Below, piece by piece: positions 15,800-24,050 of a DNA stretch of 27,035 bases (the stretch's first letter is position 1; the number at the start of each line of letters is the position of its first letter). The notes beneath the pieces were generated by a model. The model was not told the DNA's origin. It was given only the letters and a program-made list of their open reading frames with translations, and searched no databases. This DNA is from Dehalococcoidia bacterium. GTDB lineage: Bacteria > Chloroflexota > Dehalococcoidia > GIF9 > AB-539-J10. The DNA lies in assembly GCA_029859145.1 (NCBI GenBank), contig JAOUDT010000003.1, positions 1-27,035 on the forward strand. The letters are read 5' to 3'. A program made the position numbers and the translations under genes.

Positions 15800-16339
15800 T
15801 CACAAGCCCCTCCATTCCTCCCTCAGCAGACCCAACAGCACCAGATCGTGGTATTGCCCGTTTTTGAAGAATGCTTCCCGTAGGCGGCCTTCCTCCCGAA
15901 AGCCGATTTTCTTTTGAAGTTTAATGCTGCGTTCATTAAAGGCAAAAGCACCGGATGAGATGCGATGCAGATTCAATTGTTGGAAGCCATAGTTTACTAT
16001 CAGCCGGGCAGCCTCGGTGCCATAGCCCTTGCTCCAGTAATCCTTTTCGCCTATAACCATTCCGAAAACGGCCTTGCGGTCTTTTGAGTCAATCTCGTGC
16101 AGTCCACAGGTGCCGATGGGTTTAGTTGAGGCACCTTCAATCACTTCCATGACAAACTGAGCATCGCGTTTCGCTCTCGTGGTGCCCAGTTCCTCGATGT
16201 ATTTCTCCTCAGACATCTCAGTCATCGGCATATATAGTTCCACATACTGGACTACCTCCGGGTCGTTAAACCATTTGAGAAAATATGAGATATCCGATCT
16301 CTTTACCGGCCGTAGAAGAACGCTCCTGCCCTTTAACAT
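15800..16339 (-). CDS. GNAT-family N-acetyltransferase (RimJ/RimL-like)
   Basis: This is an acetyl-CoA-dependent N-acetyltransferase of about 179 residues. It starts GRSVLLRPVKRSDISYFLKW, the usual strand-helix opening of the RimJ/RimL group. It then has PIGTCGLHEID, the acetyl-CoA loop in EKDYWSKGYGTEAARLIV, LHRISSGAFAFNERSIKLQKKIGF (read in parts), and a REEGRLREAFFKNGQYHDLVLLGLL ending. These features fit acetylation of a protein N-terminus, an amino sugar or a small amine; the substrate cannot be assigned. The frame is open 68 codons further upstream, but ATG 16339 has AGGAGGGG at ideal spacing and begins at the conserved domain. It is monocistronic and divergent from the cpgS-like gene. 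Confidence 0.85.
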   Translation of the reverse strand: MLKGRSVLLRPVKRSDISYFLKWFNDPEVVQYVELYMPMTEMSEEKYIEELGTTRAKRDAQFVMEVIEGASTKPIGTCGLHEIDSKDRKAVFGMVIGEKDYWSKGYGTEAARLIVNYGFQQLNLHRISSGAFAFNERSIKLQKKIGFREEGRLREAFFKNGQYHDLVLLGLLREEWRGL

Positions 16340-16359
16340 TTGAACCCCTCCTTTTATCG

Positions 16360-16658
16360 TTGAGCTGGCTTTGCTATCACGAATAGAATACCAGGCCATA
16401 GACCAGGTCCGCTCAAATACGGCATATGATAACCTCAGCAACACAGGATGTAAAGGAGCTTCACAACAGGAAAGAAGAGAAGCCCCAGGTGGGCCGGTGC
16501 CATCTGCCCATAGCTGCTCCTCGGCGGGGACACTTTTCTCCAAGGCTCTTTACTTCGAGCATCACTTTGACAACTTTGCCGTAGATGCGCCAGTAGAAGC
16601 AACACCCCTTGATAGTAAACTTTATGTCAACTGAAGACTGCCTGAATGACACAATCAA
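16360..16658 (-). pseudogene. Possible broken small gene upstream of the GNAT gene
   Basis: On the minus strand, one frame (16658 down to 16461) reads protein-like sequence such as VVKVMLEVKSLGEKCP. A second frame continues it with CCEAPLHPVLLRLSYAVFER in about the place a frameshift would join them, near 16480. Together they would make a cysteine-containing protein of about 100 residues. I do not recognise it with certainty, and the reading may be coincidence. No promoter or strong ribosome-binding site is visible. The rest of the 460-bp gap holds only the cpgS-side promoter. Confidence 0.25.
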
Positions 16659-16723
16659 TACTGCCAGAGCACCCGTCCTACTATCGCGCTATGCATCACC
16701 CATCCGCTTGCCAAGTATAACTA

Positions 16724-16751
16724 TTCACAACAGGGCGAGATGTGTTAATAT
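16724..16751 (+). promoter_or_regulatory. Possible promoter of the cpgS-arcC pair
   Basis: TTCACA (16724-16729, five of six) and TAATAT (16746-16751, four of six) are separated by 16 bp, about 50 bp upstream of the ATG at 16803. Confidence 0.4.
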
Positions 16752-16802
16752 TTCCGCTTATTCAGGAATACGAAAGACGAAGGCTGGAGTAGAACCATCG
16801 CC

Positions 16803-18200
16803 ATGACAAAGAGGAACGTCATTATCATAGGCTCAGCGGGAAGAGACTTTCACAACTTCAACGTGTTTTTCAGGAATAACAAACGCTACAATGTGGTGGG
16901 CTTCACTGGCTCACAACAAATCCCGGGCATCTCCGGGAAGAAGTATCCCCCTGAGCTCTCCGGGAAACTATATCCGGAGGGAATTCCTATTTACGCAGAA
17001 CAAGAACTGCCCCGACTCATAAAAGAGTTGAACGTTGATGACTGCGTATTTGCCTACAGTGATGTCTCGTACCAGCAAGTGATGCACATCGGGTCAATTG
17101 TGAACGCGACCGGGGCAACGTATATGATGCTTGGCCCAAAGGACACAATGCTAAAGAGCAAAAGACCCGTTATCGCAGTGTGTGCGGTGAGGACAGGCGC
17201 TGGCAAAAGCCAGACTTCGCGGAGGATTATAGAGCTTCTGAAGAAGAAGGGAGCGAAAGCCATCGCTGTGCGTCATCCGATGCCCTACGGCGAACTGTCC
17301 AGGCAAAGGGTGCAGCGCCTTGCCGAGCTGGACGACTTGAAGAAACACAACTGCACCATCGAAGAGATAGAAGAGTATGAGCCGCATTTGGTACGGGGGA
17401 CCATCGTATATGCTGGCGCCGATTACTCTGCCATTCTGAAGGCTGCCGAGAAGGATCCAGCAGGCTGTGATGTCATCGTGTGGGACGGAGGAAACAATGA
17501 CTTCCCGTTTTTCCAGCCCGATCTCATGATTACGGTGGCCGACCCTCATCGTGTTGGCCATGAGGTCTCGTACTACCCGGGGGAAATCAACTTGCGAATG
17601 GCCAATGTGGTGGTTATCAATAAGATCGATACGGCAACTCTGGAGAACGTACGAAAGGTGCGGGAGAGCATTGTCACAGTAAACCCGAATGCGACCCTGG
17701 TGGACGCTGCATCAGTGATTCAAATTCATGATCCGAACCTCATCAAGGGCAAGAAAGTCCTAGTCATCGAGGACGGACCGACGCTGACGCACGGGGGCAT
17801 GGCATATGGTGCGGGCACCATTGCTGCCCGGCAAGGCGGCGCAGCAGAAATTGTAGATCCCAGGCCTTATGCGGTCGAGAGCATTGCTGAAGCTTTCAGG
17901 AACTACCCGACTATTGGGCCAATCTTACCAGCTATCGGATACAGCACACGTCAATTACAGCATCTAGAGACGACCGTCAACAGGGTCGACTGTGATGCGG
18001 TGGTCGTGGCGACGCCCATTGATTTAGGCCGAATCATCGACATCAGAAAACCACATACCAGGGTCTCTTACGAACTTCAGGAAGTAGGGACACCCAATTT
18101 AGAGGACGTACTGTCTGAGTTTGCACGCGCTCACAATCTCTCTCAGGACTCCAAGAATGACGGAAACCAGGGTGCGACCTGTAAATGCCACAGCATATGA
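16803..18200 (+). CDS. Cyclic 2,3-diphosphoglycerate synthetase-like GTPase (COG2403)
   Basis: The 465-residue protein belongs to the family of predicted GTPases that includes the methanogen cyclic 2,3-diphosphoglycerate synthetase. The N-terminal nucleotide-binding-like part starts IIIGSAGRDFHNFNVFFR and has GISGKKYPPELSG. A P-loop, VRTGAGKSQTSRRI, is near residues 129-142. VWDGGNNDFPFF is a Walker-B-like acidic segment, and VVVINKID is the NKxD base-recognition motif expected of a GTPase. VIEDGPTLTHGGM is also conserved. Bacterial members lack an assigned role. The stop overlaps the carbamate kinase start as ATGA, indicating coupled translation and a role connected to carbamoyl phosphate or carbamate metabolism rather than thermoprotection. 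That link is inference. Confidence 0.82.
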   Translation: MTKRNVIIIGSAGRDFHNFNVFFRNNKRYNVVGFTGSQQIPGISGKKYPPELSGKLYPEGIPIYAEQELPRLIKELNVDDCVFAYSDVSYQQVMHIGSIVNATGATYMMLGPKDTMLKSKRPVIAVCAVRTGAGKSQTSRRIIELLKKKGAKAIAVRHPMPYGELSRQRVQRLAELDDLKKHNCTIEEIEEYEPHLVRGTIVYAGADYSAILKAAEKDPAGCDVIVWDGGNNDFPFFQPDLMITVADPHRVGHEVSYYPGEINLRMANVVVINKIDTATLENVRKVRESIVTVNPNATLVDAASVIQIHDPNLIKGKKVLVIEDGPTLTHGGMAYGAGTIAARQGGAAEIVDPRPYAVESIAEAFRNYPTIGPILPAIGYSTRQLQHLETTVNRVDCDAVVVATPIDLGRIIDIRKPHTRVSYELQEVGTPNLEDVLSEFARAHNLSQDSKNDGNQGATCKCHSI

Positions 18201-19189
18201 CAGGGAAAGAAAAACTAGTGACCAGGGGCAGAACTAAGACTTTTGTCATCGCCCTCGGCGGCAACTGCATCCTAAGGGCAGGGCAGAGGGGGACTATCGA
18301 GGAGCAATATGAGAACTTGCGGCGCACTGCCGAACAGTTACTGGGCCTGCTCAGCAGTGAGAACCGCATCGTGATCACTCACGGGAACGGACCGCAGGTG
18401 GGAAATTTGCTTTTAGCTAGCACGATGGCACAGACTATGGTGCCGCCCATGCCGCTGGATATCTGTGTAGCCGCCACAGAAGGCTTCATGGGCTACATGA
18501 TTCAGAACACGCTGGCCAACTGTTTAAGACAGGCGGGGAAGCCACATAATATCACCACGGTCGTAAGTCAGGTCGTTGTCGAAGGTAATGACCCTGCTTT
18601 TCAGAACCCGTCAAAGCCAATCGGCCCTTTCTACACTGAGAGTGAAGCGGCGCGACTGCGGCAAGAGAAGGGTTGGCATATCATTCAGGACAGCGATCGC
18701 GGCTACAGGCGCGTAGTCGCTTCACCTATGCCCGTCAGCCTCCAGCAAGCCAGGATCATAAAGAGCATGCTGGACGCGGGCGAGATAGTTGTGGCCGTGG
18801 GCGGCGGTGGTATCCCGGGCATTAGAGAGGACAACCGCAATCTGTATGGCGTCGAAGCCGTAATTGACAAGGACTACGCCTCGGCCCGCCTGGCTATCGA
18901 GATAGATGCTGATGTCCTGTTTGTGCTTACCGCAGTGGAGTATGTATATCGGGACTTCGCCACACCCAACCAGAAGGCCTTGAGGGATCTGACTGTCGCT
19001 GAATCAAAGAAGCTTCTAGACGAGGGCCAATTCTGCAAGGGAAGCATGGAGCCAAAGATACGGGCAGCCATAACGTTTCTGGAACAAGCAAAGCCCAAAA
19101 GGGAATATGAACGGGAGGTAATCATAACTCTCCCTGAAACCGCTCTGGCCGCACTCCAGGGCAAGACCGGCACCCGGATCACCAGGTAG
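18197..19189 (+). CDS. arcC: Carbamate kinase
   Basis: Carbamate kinase interconverts carbamoyl phosphate plus ADP with carbamate plus ATP; in anaerobes it is the ATP-yielding last step of arginine, agmatine, purine or allantoin fermentation. The protein of about 330 residues has VIALGGNCIL, the substrate loop ITHGNGPQVGNLLLA, PMPLDICVAATEGFMGYMIQ, AVGGGGIPGI and the nucleotide-side EAVIDKDYASARLA, ending with KIRAAITFLE and TGTRIT. All are conserved. I use ATG 18197, whose ATGA overlaps the upstream stop; an in-frame ATG at 18185 would add four residues. No ornithine or other carbamoyltransferase gene is nearby, so the source of carbamoyl phosphate is not evident from the window. Confidence 0.92.
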   Translation: MTGKEKLVTRGRTKTFVIALGGNCILRAGQRGTIEEQYENLRRTAEQLLGLLSSENRIVITHGNGPQVGNLLLASTMAQTMVPPMPLDICVAATEGFMGYMIQNTLANCLRQAGKPHNITTVVSQVVVEGNDPAFQNPSKPIGPFYTESEAARLRQEKGWHIIQDSDRGYRRVVASPMPVSLQQARIIKSMLDAGEIVVAVGGGGIPGIREDNRNLYGVEAVIDKDYASARLAIEIDADVLFVLTAVEYVYRDFATPNQKALRDLTVAESKKLLDEGQFCKGSMEPKIRAAITFLEQAKPKREYEREVIITLPETALAALQGKTGTRITR

Positions 19190-19267
19190 AACATCGCGGC
19201 CGGAGCGGCTCAACTTGCCCGGACGGCGTGCAAGCTACCCCCAATGCAAAGGAATCAACACACAATC

Positions 19268-19296
19268 TTGACACGACCTCCGTACTTTGCTAAAAT
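19268..19296 (+). promoter_or_regulatory. Strong promoter of an orphan transcript
   Basis: A perfect TTGACA at 19268-19273, a 17-bp spacer, and TAAAAT (five of six) at 19291-19296. Transcription should start near 19303. No conventional gene follows on this strand, only the candidate RNA below. Confidence 0.65.
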
Positions 19297-19341
19297 ACAC
19301 ACGTTAGGCAAGAATGGTCGAGCCTAGCAAGGAGGTGGGGC

Positions 19342-19407
19342 ATGACAAGAAGAGAAGCCTGGTTATGCCGATGGGTATTTCCTTATCGGAGCTCTCTGGC
19401 AGCGTAG
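19342..19407 (+). CDS. Possible 21-residue leader peptide or small protein
   Basis: The ATG at 19342 has AAGGAGG ending about nine bases upstream, one of the strongest ribosome-binding sites in the window. The peptide begins MTRREAW and contains two tryptophans and one cysteine before TAG at 19405. Its stop lies inside the stem region of following hairpins, as in ribosome-mediated attenuation, but the transcript appears to end at a terminator with no downstream structural gene. It is not recognised as a known family, and very short frames can arise by chance. Confidence 0.35.
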   Translation: MTRREAWLCRWVFPYRSSLAA

Positions 19408-19567
19408 CCGGGAACTGCCTTCGGTAGTCAAGGTGAGTTGCTTGAGAGCAATTGGAAGCCCCGAGCTCTTCGTATGAAGGAAGGCCCTTAAGAAAGGGCA
19501 ACGGCAGCTCAGCCGGAATTTGAAGTGGAAGAGTAGGGGTGATCTAGAACTGAATAGCGATATTCAG

Positions 19568-19600
19568 GAGCGGGCTCCAAATTTGGGGCTCGCTCTTTCT
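19568..19600 (+). terminator. Intrinsic terminator of the orphan transcript
   Basis: GAGCGGGCTCC (19568-19578) pairs over 11 positions, including two G-U pairs, with GGGGCTCGCTC (19585-19595), with a six-base AAATTT-type loop. It is followed by TTTCTATT. Confidence 0.75.
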
Positions 19601-19706
19601 ATTAGCCGTCCCACCATTTGCCACTTATCGGAGTCAACGGGAGACAAGGTTTCAAATCGTGCTATCTTTGGTGCAATCTGGCTTGTACGATACAGTCTCC
19701 AGTAAC

Positions 19707-19735
19707 GTTGTCCCTGCTTCGCTCAGAATGACAAC
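19707..19735 (+). repeat. REP-like imperfect inverted repeat
   Basis: GTTGTC at 19707-19712 and GACAAC at 19730-19735 enclose CTG/CAG arms around CTTCGCT. The core TTCGCTCAGAATGAC resembles short intergenic palindromic repeats common in many bacterial genomes. It is of the same general kind as the element inside mtaB but not the same sequence. Confidence 0.45.
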
Positions 19736-19741
19736 TGCATG

Positions 19742-19820
19742 CTGTTGGCAGGGTCACAATGATAGGGCATATTTTAGCTTTGTTTTGCAGTAGAATTAGG
19801 TAAATACACCCACAATTCTG
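19742..19820 (+). repeat. 80-bp dispersed direct repeat, copy 1
   Basis: Shared blocks with copies at 22438 and 25512 are TTGGCAGGGTCACAAT, GGGCATATT, AGCTTTGTTTTGC and AGAATTAG, in the same order, spacing and orientation. Similarity fades gradually at the 3' end in a CACCCACAATTCTG-type tail. It lies on the 3' side of the minus-strand RCC1 gene. Confidence 0.8.
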
Positions 19821-20093
19821 CTTTATTGTCTAGGTGTGCTGTGACAATAGAGCAGCGGTCTCCAAATTCCCAGCCAGTCGTGCCAAATGGTCCCTCTACG
19901 CATAAAATAGAACCTTTGTGTTAATCATTAAAACCCTGTTTTGTTTGTGAAGTCCCATTATGTCCCGACATGTCGCAAACATTTTAACGTCAATTTTTCG
20001 GGTGGAAGCTTAAGCTAACGAAACAATAATAGGGATAGTTTTGCAGGCCCTATAGCCATGAAATCATAAAGCCAATATCATTTACAATATAAC

Positions 20094-20123
20094 CGTACCT
20101 CCGCCCTTGCGGGCGGAGGTACG
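20094..20123 (-). terminator. Perfect-stem terminator after the minus-strand RCC1 gene
   Basis: CGTACCTCCGCCC (20094-20106) and GGGCGGAGGTACG (20111-20123) form an exact 13-bp stem with a four-base loop. It starts 10 bp past the original stop codon at 20133-20135 of the RCC1 gene. The following minus-strand sequence, GGTTATATT, is only moderately T-rich. Confidence 0.7.
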
Positions 20124-20132
20124 GGGAAAAGC

Positions 20133-22248
20133 TCACTCCAGCATCCAGCCGCCGACATCGGACTGCCCGTACTCGTTCCATCCCACGGCGACCACGGTGC
20201 CGTGGGTCGTAGGCCCCACCGCGTGATACCAGTCCGCGGCGACCTGGATGATGAATGTCCAGCCGCCGACCTCGGATTGCCTAGAACAAATCCCATTTGG
20301 CAAGCTCGTCCCAAGGGGACGTGGCGACCACGGTGCCGTCGGATTTAAGCCCTACCGTGTACCCCTCCGCAGGACTAGCAGAGCCGCCTCCTGTGACCTG
20401 GATGATGTCCGTCCAGCTGCCGACATTGCACTCCCCCCATTCGTTCTTTCCCAGAGCAACCACGGTGCCGTCGGGTTTAATACCCACCGTGTGATACATA
20501 CCTGCGGCAACCTGGACGATGTCGGTCCAGTTGCCGACATCGCACGCTCCAAAACCGCTGTATCCCACGGCGACCGCAGTGCCATCCGACTTACGCCCCA
20601 CCGTGTGATAGTTACCGGCGGAGACCTGAGTGATGCCCGTCCAGTTACCGACATCACACTGCCCGGACCAGTTGAGCCCCACGGCGACCACGGTGCCGTC
20701 GGATTTACGTCCCACCGTGTATCCCCCCATAGGAAACCCGGAGGAGCCACCTGCGGCGATCTGGGTGATGCCCGTCCAGTTGCCGACCTCGCACTCCCCC
20801 GAGATGTTGTATCCCACCGCTACCACTGTGCCGTCAGACCTGAGCCCCACCGTGTGCGTCGCGCCTGCGGCGACCTGCGTGATACAGGTCCAGTTGCCGA
20901 CATCGTAGCCAGATCCCGCGGTGACCACCACGGTGCCGTCGGGCCTAAGACCCACCGTGTGATAGGCGCCTGCTGCGACCTGGATGATGTCCGTCCAGCT
21001 GCCGACATCACACTGCCCGTTTTCATTGTCTCCCACGGCGACTACGGTGCCGTCGGACCTACGTCCCACCGTGTGGTCACCAGCTGCCGCGACTTGGACG
21101 ATATCTGACCAGCTGCCGACATCGGACTGGCCGTGGTAGTAATCCCCCGCGCCGACCACGGTGCCGTCGGACTTAAGCCCCACCGTGTGACGGGCGTTTG
21201 CTGCGACCTGAATGATGTTTGTCCAGCTGCCAACATCGCACTGCCCCCAGAAGTTGTCTCCCACGGTGACCGTGGTGCCGTCGGCCTTGAGCCCCACCGT
21301 GTGAGAACCGCCAGCCACAACCTGCGTGATATCCGTCCAGTTGCTGAAATCATAACTGGATCCCACGGCGACCACGGTGCCGTCGGACTTGAGCCCCACC
21401 GTGTAAGAGCTGCCTGCGTCAACCTGGGTGATGTCCGTCCAGTTGCCGACATCGCATTGCCCGAAATCATTCCATTCCCCGCTTGATGGTCCCACGGCAA
21501 CCACGGTGCCGTCGGATTTGAGCCCCACCGTGTGGTAACCGCCTCCGGCGACCTGAGTGATGTCTGTCCAGCCGCCTACATCGCACTGCCCGTGTCCATT
21601 GTCTCCAACAGCGACCACGGTGCCGTCGGGTTTAATACCCACCGTGTGATACATACCTGCGGCAACCTGGATGATGTCCGTCCAGCCGCTTACATTGCAC
21701 TGCCCGAAATAGTTGTCTCCCACGACGACCACGGTGCCGTCGGACTTAACCCCTACCGTGTGCTCGTAGCCTGCACTGATCTGGGTGATGTCTGTCCAGC
21801 CGCTTACATTGCACTGCCCGTAATAGTTGTCTCCCATAGCGATCACGGTGCCGTCAGACTTAAGCCCCACCGTGTAATCGTAGCCTGCGGCGACCATGGG
21901 GATGTATTGAAAGTTGGCGGTGATGTAGTAGTTGCCGTTCATGGTGATGTTGGTCGCGGCGGCGTTGACATTGGCGATAGTACCTACATCGCCGGTCCAG
22001 CTGACGAACTGGCAGCCATCATCTGGAGTCGCCACCAGACTGGCCATCGTGCTTGCATTATAGCTAAAGGTCCCCTCTCCAGGGGTAGTGACACTGCCTC
22101 CAGTGCCGCTGGAAATAGTTAGGTCATATTCAATAACACCATCCCCGCCGTTACAGCTCACCGTTCCTGCAACTAAGGCTATCGCAATCAACAGCAAGCT
22201 GACTCTGAACACATAATGGAATACTCTCGAACTAAGTATGGCTCTCAC
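20133..22248 (-). pseudogene. RCC1-repeat surface lipoprotein gene, frameshifted near its 3' end
   Basis: The uninterrupted frame (22248 to 20281) encodes 655 residues. An N-terminal signal segment, LLLIAIALVAGTVSC, is a likely lipobox signal. Next comes a beta-rich InlB-B/Flg_new-like domain (about residues 38-112: LTISSGTGGSVTTPGEGTF, VSWTGD, ITANF). Then come about 14 compact RCC1-type repeats of 38 residues with the pattern GxxHTVGLKSDGTVVAVGDN, GQCDVG, WTDIIQV, predicted to form beta-propeller blades outside the cell. The frame stops at TAG 20281-20283, but a shift of one base there continues a fifteenth repeat (SEVGGWTFIIQVAA, then VAVGWNEYGQSDVGGW) to a natural end at 20133. So the gene has a recent frameshift or a sequencing error; the truncated protein could still be made. 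The GTG start at 22248 has AAGGAGG. Function unknown. Confidence 0.8.
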
Positions 22249-22704
22249 GCTTCGCCTCCTTACAGGGAAATGACTCTTTCGTTAGCTTTTCAATAATTGA
22301 ATTATACATCAACTAGCCTAAATTATGGAATATGTCTCAATAGAGCCAAATGAGAATAGAGGCACCACATTGAAGATAGAATAACCTTAGCAGCAAAAAT
22401 GGCAACAACGGATAACAGGAACAGTCGGTTATGCAACCCTATTGGCAGGGTCACAATAGACGGGCATATTTCAGCTTTGTTTTGCGGCAGAATTAGGTGA
22501 GCACGCCCAAAATCCTGTTTTGCTAGTAGAACACCAACCCGGATTGCGGCGACACAATAACATAAGACTCACGCCGTTCAGTATGCGTGTCTCCAAGGTC
22601 ACAAAAGAAGTTAATGTGTAACAGACCAGGCAGATGTATGATGAGATCAGTAATCGCTGAAAGTTAGGCGCCTATAATTTGTCGAGATGCATCCCGCTGC
22701 CAGT
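22249..22704 (+). other. Intergenic region between RCC1 gene and HD-GYP gene
   Basis: No supported gene. It contains a minus-strand TATAAT at 22306-22301 that may serve the RCC1 gene but lacks a good -35, copy 2 of the 80-bp repeat, and a 10-bp palindrome TAGGCGCCTA near 22664. The HD-GYP gene ends at its far edge. Confidence 0.5.
22438..22520 (+). repeat. 80-bp dispersed direct repeat, copy 2
   Basis: It begins CCTATTGGCAGGGTCACAAT and continues GGGCATATTTCAGCTTTG, then AGAATTAGGTGA and a CGCCCAAAATCCTG tail. Orientation matches copies 1 and 3. It sits about 190 bp upstream of the minus-strand RCC1 gene start and 185 bp downstream of the HD-GYP stop. Confidence 0.8.
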
Positions 22705-23964
22705 CTACAATTCTTCCAACACTCGTAGGCTTGTCTGAACCTGCTGGCGAGATTGAAAGAATCTATGCCATGACTGTAGCGCACCTTGGTAGATATTCTC
22801 AAGCGAGGTTCCTACATCCACATGCTGCTCGAACTCAAACTCTCTGTCTCTAAAGAGCGTCAAACATGCATCTACCACCTGGGAGTCATAGAGCACACCC
22901 TTGTTTTGCGATATTTCCGCCAACGCCTTGTTTATACCCGGAGCTGCCCGGTAGGGCCGGTGAGAGGCCATAGCCTCCACAACATCAGCTACGCCCAATA
23001 TTCTAGCCTCCACGATGATGTCTTCGCCTGATAGGCCTGAGGGGTATCCGGAACCATTCATTCTTTCATGGTGTTGAAGCACAATCTGTGCAACTGGCCA
23101 AGGGAAATCCATGGCCTTCAGTATTTCATAGCCGAGTACTGGATGTGCTCTAATCATCATGAACTCGGGTTCAGATAGCCCACCGGGATTGGTGAGGATT
23201 TCAGCAGGTACACGGACTTTGCCAATGTCGTGAATGAGCCCAGCTAGACGGAGCCCGATAATCTGCTCTTTGGAAAGGCCCATCTGTTCGGCTATGGCAC
23301 AGGCAAGCTGAGTGGTCCGCTGCTGATGACCTGCGGTATGGGGATCCCTCATCTCGGCTATGACGGTCATGGCCTGTATGGCGTGTTCCATGGCTCTTAT
23401 TAGCCTCCCAGTGCTGTGCTCAGGTTCCTCCAGTGCCTGTTTGCGTTCGTTGATATCGCGAGCTATTGCCAGAACCTCGACAGGTCGTCCCTGGGTATCA
23501 CGCAGGACAGTATACTTGACTTCGACTGGGACTAGCGAGCCATTCTTGTGAGTCAATTCCAGGTCTAGCATCCGCGATCTAGCGACGCCCTTCTGCTTCT
23601 TACTTTCTACTCGCAGCTCCTCTTTCAGAAGTCCCATAGCCGGCTTGAATGAAGTAGGGGCAAAGATTTCTCGCATGGGCTTGGCCATTGCTTCCTGAAC
23701 ACTATAGCCCAGCAGGGGTGTTATGGATGGACTGATGTATGTGAGCCGCATGTTCATATCCACGGTCCACACGGCATCTGCGGTGTGTTCAGCTATTAGA
23801 CGGTAGCGTTCCTCACTGTCAAAAACTGCCCTTTCCATCTGCTTGCGCTTCCGTTTTGACGCCAGCGATTCGGTCCCCGCCCCATCTAGACCTGCTTTCC
23901 TGTGAACTACGTTTCTGCCTCGTTTCACACCCTTATCTTGCGCTTCTCCACGTGGTTTTGCCAT
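22705..23964 (-). CDS. PAS domain / HD-GYP cyclic-di-GMP phosphodiesterase
   Basis: This is a predicted sensor protein of about 420 residues that would hydrolyse cyclic di-GMP. After a basic N-terminal tail a PAS domain spans roughly residues 45-175 (DSEERYRLIAEHTADAVW, YISPSITPLLGYS, then PVEVKYTVLRDTQGRP and AIARDINERK). The HD-GYP domain follows, with AGHQQRTTQLA, the metal-binding IHDIGKVRVPAEIL, HPVLGYEIL, QHHERMNGSGYPSGLSGE (the GYP motif) and GVADVVEAMASHRPYR. The catalytic motifs look intact. There is no membrane segment, so it is probably cytosolic. ATG 23964 has AAGGAATAGG just upstream; an in-frame ATG at 23985 with a weaker site is the alternative. It lies between the two RCC1 genes and is divergent from the second. 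Confidence 0.9.
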   Translation of the reverse strand: MAKPRGEAQDKGVKRGRNVVHRKAGLDGAGTESLASKRKRKQMERAVFDSEERYRLIAEHTADAVWTVDMNMRLTYISPSITPLLGYSVQEAMAKPMREIFAPTSFKPAMGLLKEELRVESKKQKGVARSRMLDLELTHKNGSLVPVEVKYTVLRDTQGRPVEVLAIARDINERKQALEEPEHSTGRLIRAMEHAIQAMTVIAEMRDPHTAGHQQRTTQLACAIAEQMGLSKEQIIGLRLAGLIHDIGKVRVPAEILTNPGGLSEPEFMMIRAHPVLGYEILKAMDFPWPVAQIVLQHHERMNGSGYPSGLSGEDIIVEARILGVADVVEAMASHRPYRAAPGINKALAEISQNKGVLYDSQVVDACLTLFRDREFEFEQHVDVGTSLENIYQGALQSWHRFFQSRQQVQTSLRVLEEL

Positions 23965-24050
23965 CCTATTCCTTCGCTTAGTCATACTTCGTACTCATAT
24001 TCGACCACCATATTTGTCTTGGTCCAAAAGCACTACTTCCTATGGAGACT

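Larger units (their letters stand above)
19303..19600 (+). ncRNA. Candidate structured RNA or leader-peptide transcript of about 300 nt
   Basis: This unit runs from a strong promoter to a strong intrinsic terminator. By eye it folds into several hairpins: TAGGC/GCCTA near 19304-19325, CCGATGGG with CTTATCGG near 19378-19390, ACTGCC/GGTAGT near 19416-19430, TTGCT/AGCAA near 19438-19452, GCCCTT/AAGGGC near 19485-19500, and CGGC/GCCG near 19502-19515. Two GAGCTC palindromes could close the middle part. It also has a near-perfect ribosome-binding site, AAGGAGG, before a 21-codon frame at 19342-19407. I found no match to 6S, tmRNA, RNase P, SRP RNA, T-box or cobalamin-riboswitch signatures. Class unknown. 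Confidence 0.5.
19601..20093 (+). other. Intergenic region between orphan transcript and RCC1 gene
   Basis: No supported gene. It holds a REP-like inverted repeat (19707-19735), copy 1 of the 80-bp direct repeat (19742-19820), and two short exact palindromes: CGACATGTCG at 19966-19975 and AGCTTAAGCT shortly after 20000. The remainder is AT-rich and unexplained. Confidence 0.6.

Noticed and set aside
20248..22122. Long plus-strand reading frames opposite the RCC1 gene
   Set aside because: They are periodic shadows of the repeat array (VSHGDHGAVG-type patterns) on the other strand, without ribosome-binding sites.
20281..22248. Regular spacing of near-identical DNA units that might suggest a CRISPR array
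   Set aside because: The 114-bp units are codon-aligned RCC1 protein repeats within one reading frame, with no alternation of constant repeats and unique spacers.
22655..22680. GTTAGGC near 22662 and again near 19302, resembling integron attC core sites next to the repeats
   Set aside because: No matching inverse core (RYYYAAC) at proper spacing, no attC-like folded arm and no integrase gene. The 22662 site is explained by a plain TAGGCGCCTA palindrome.
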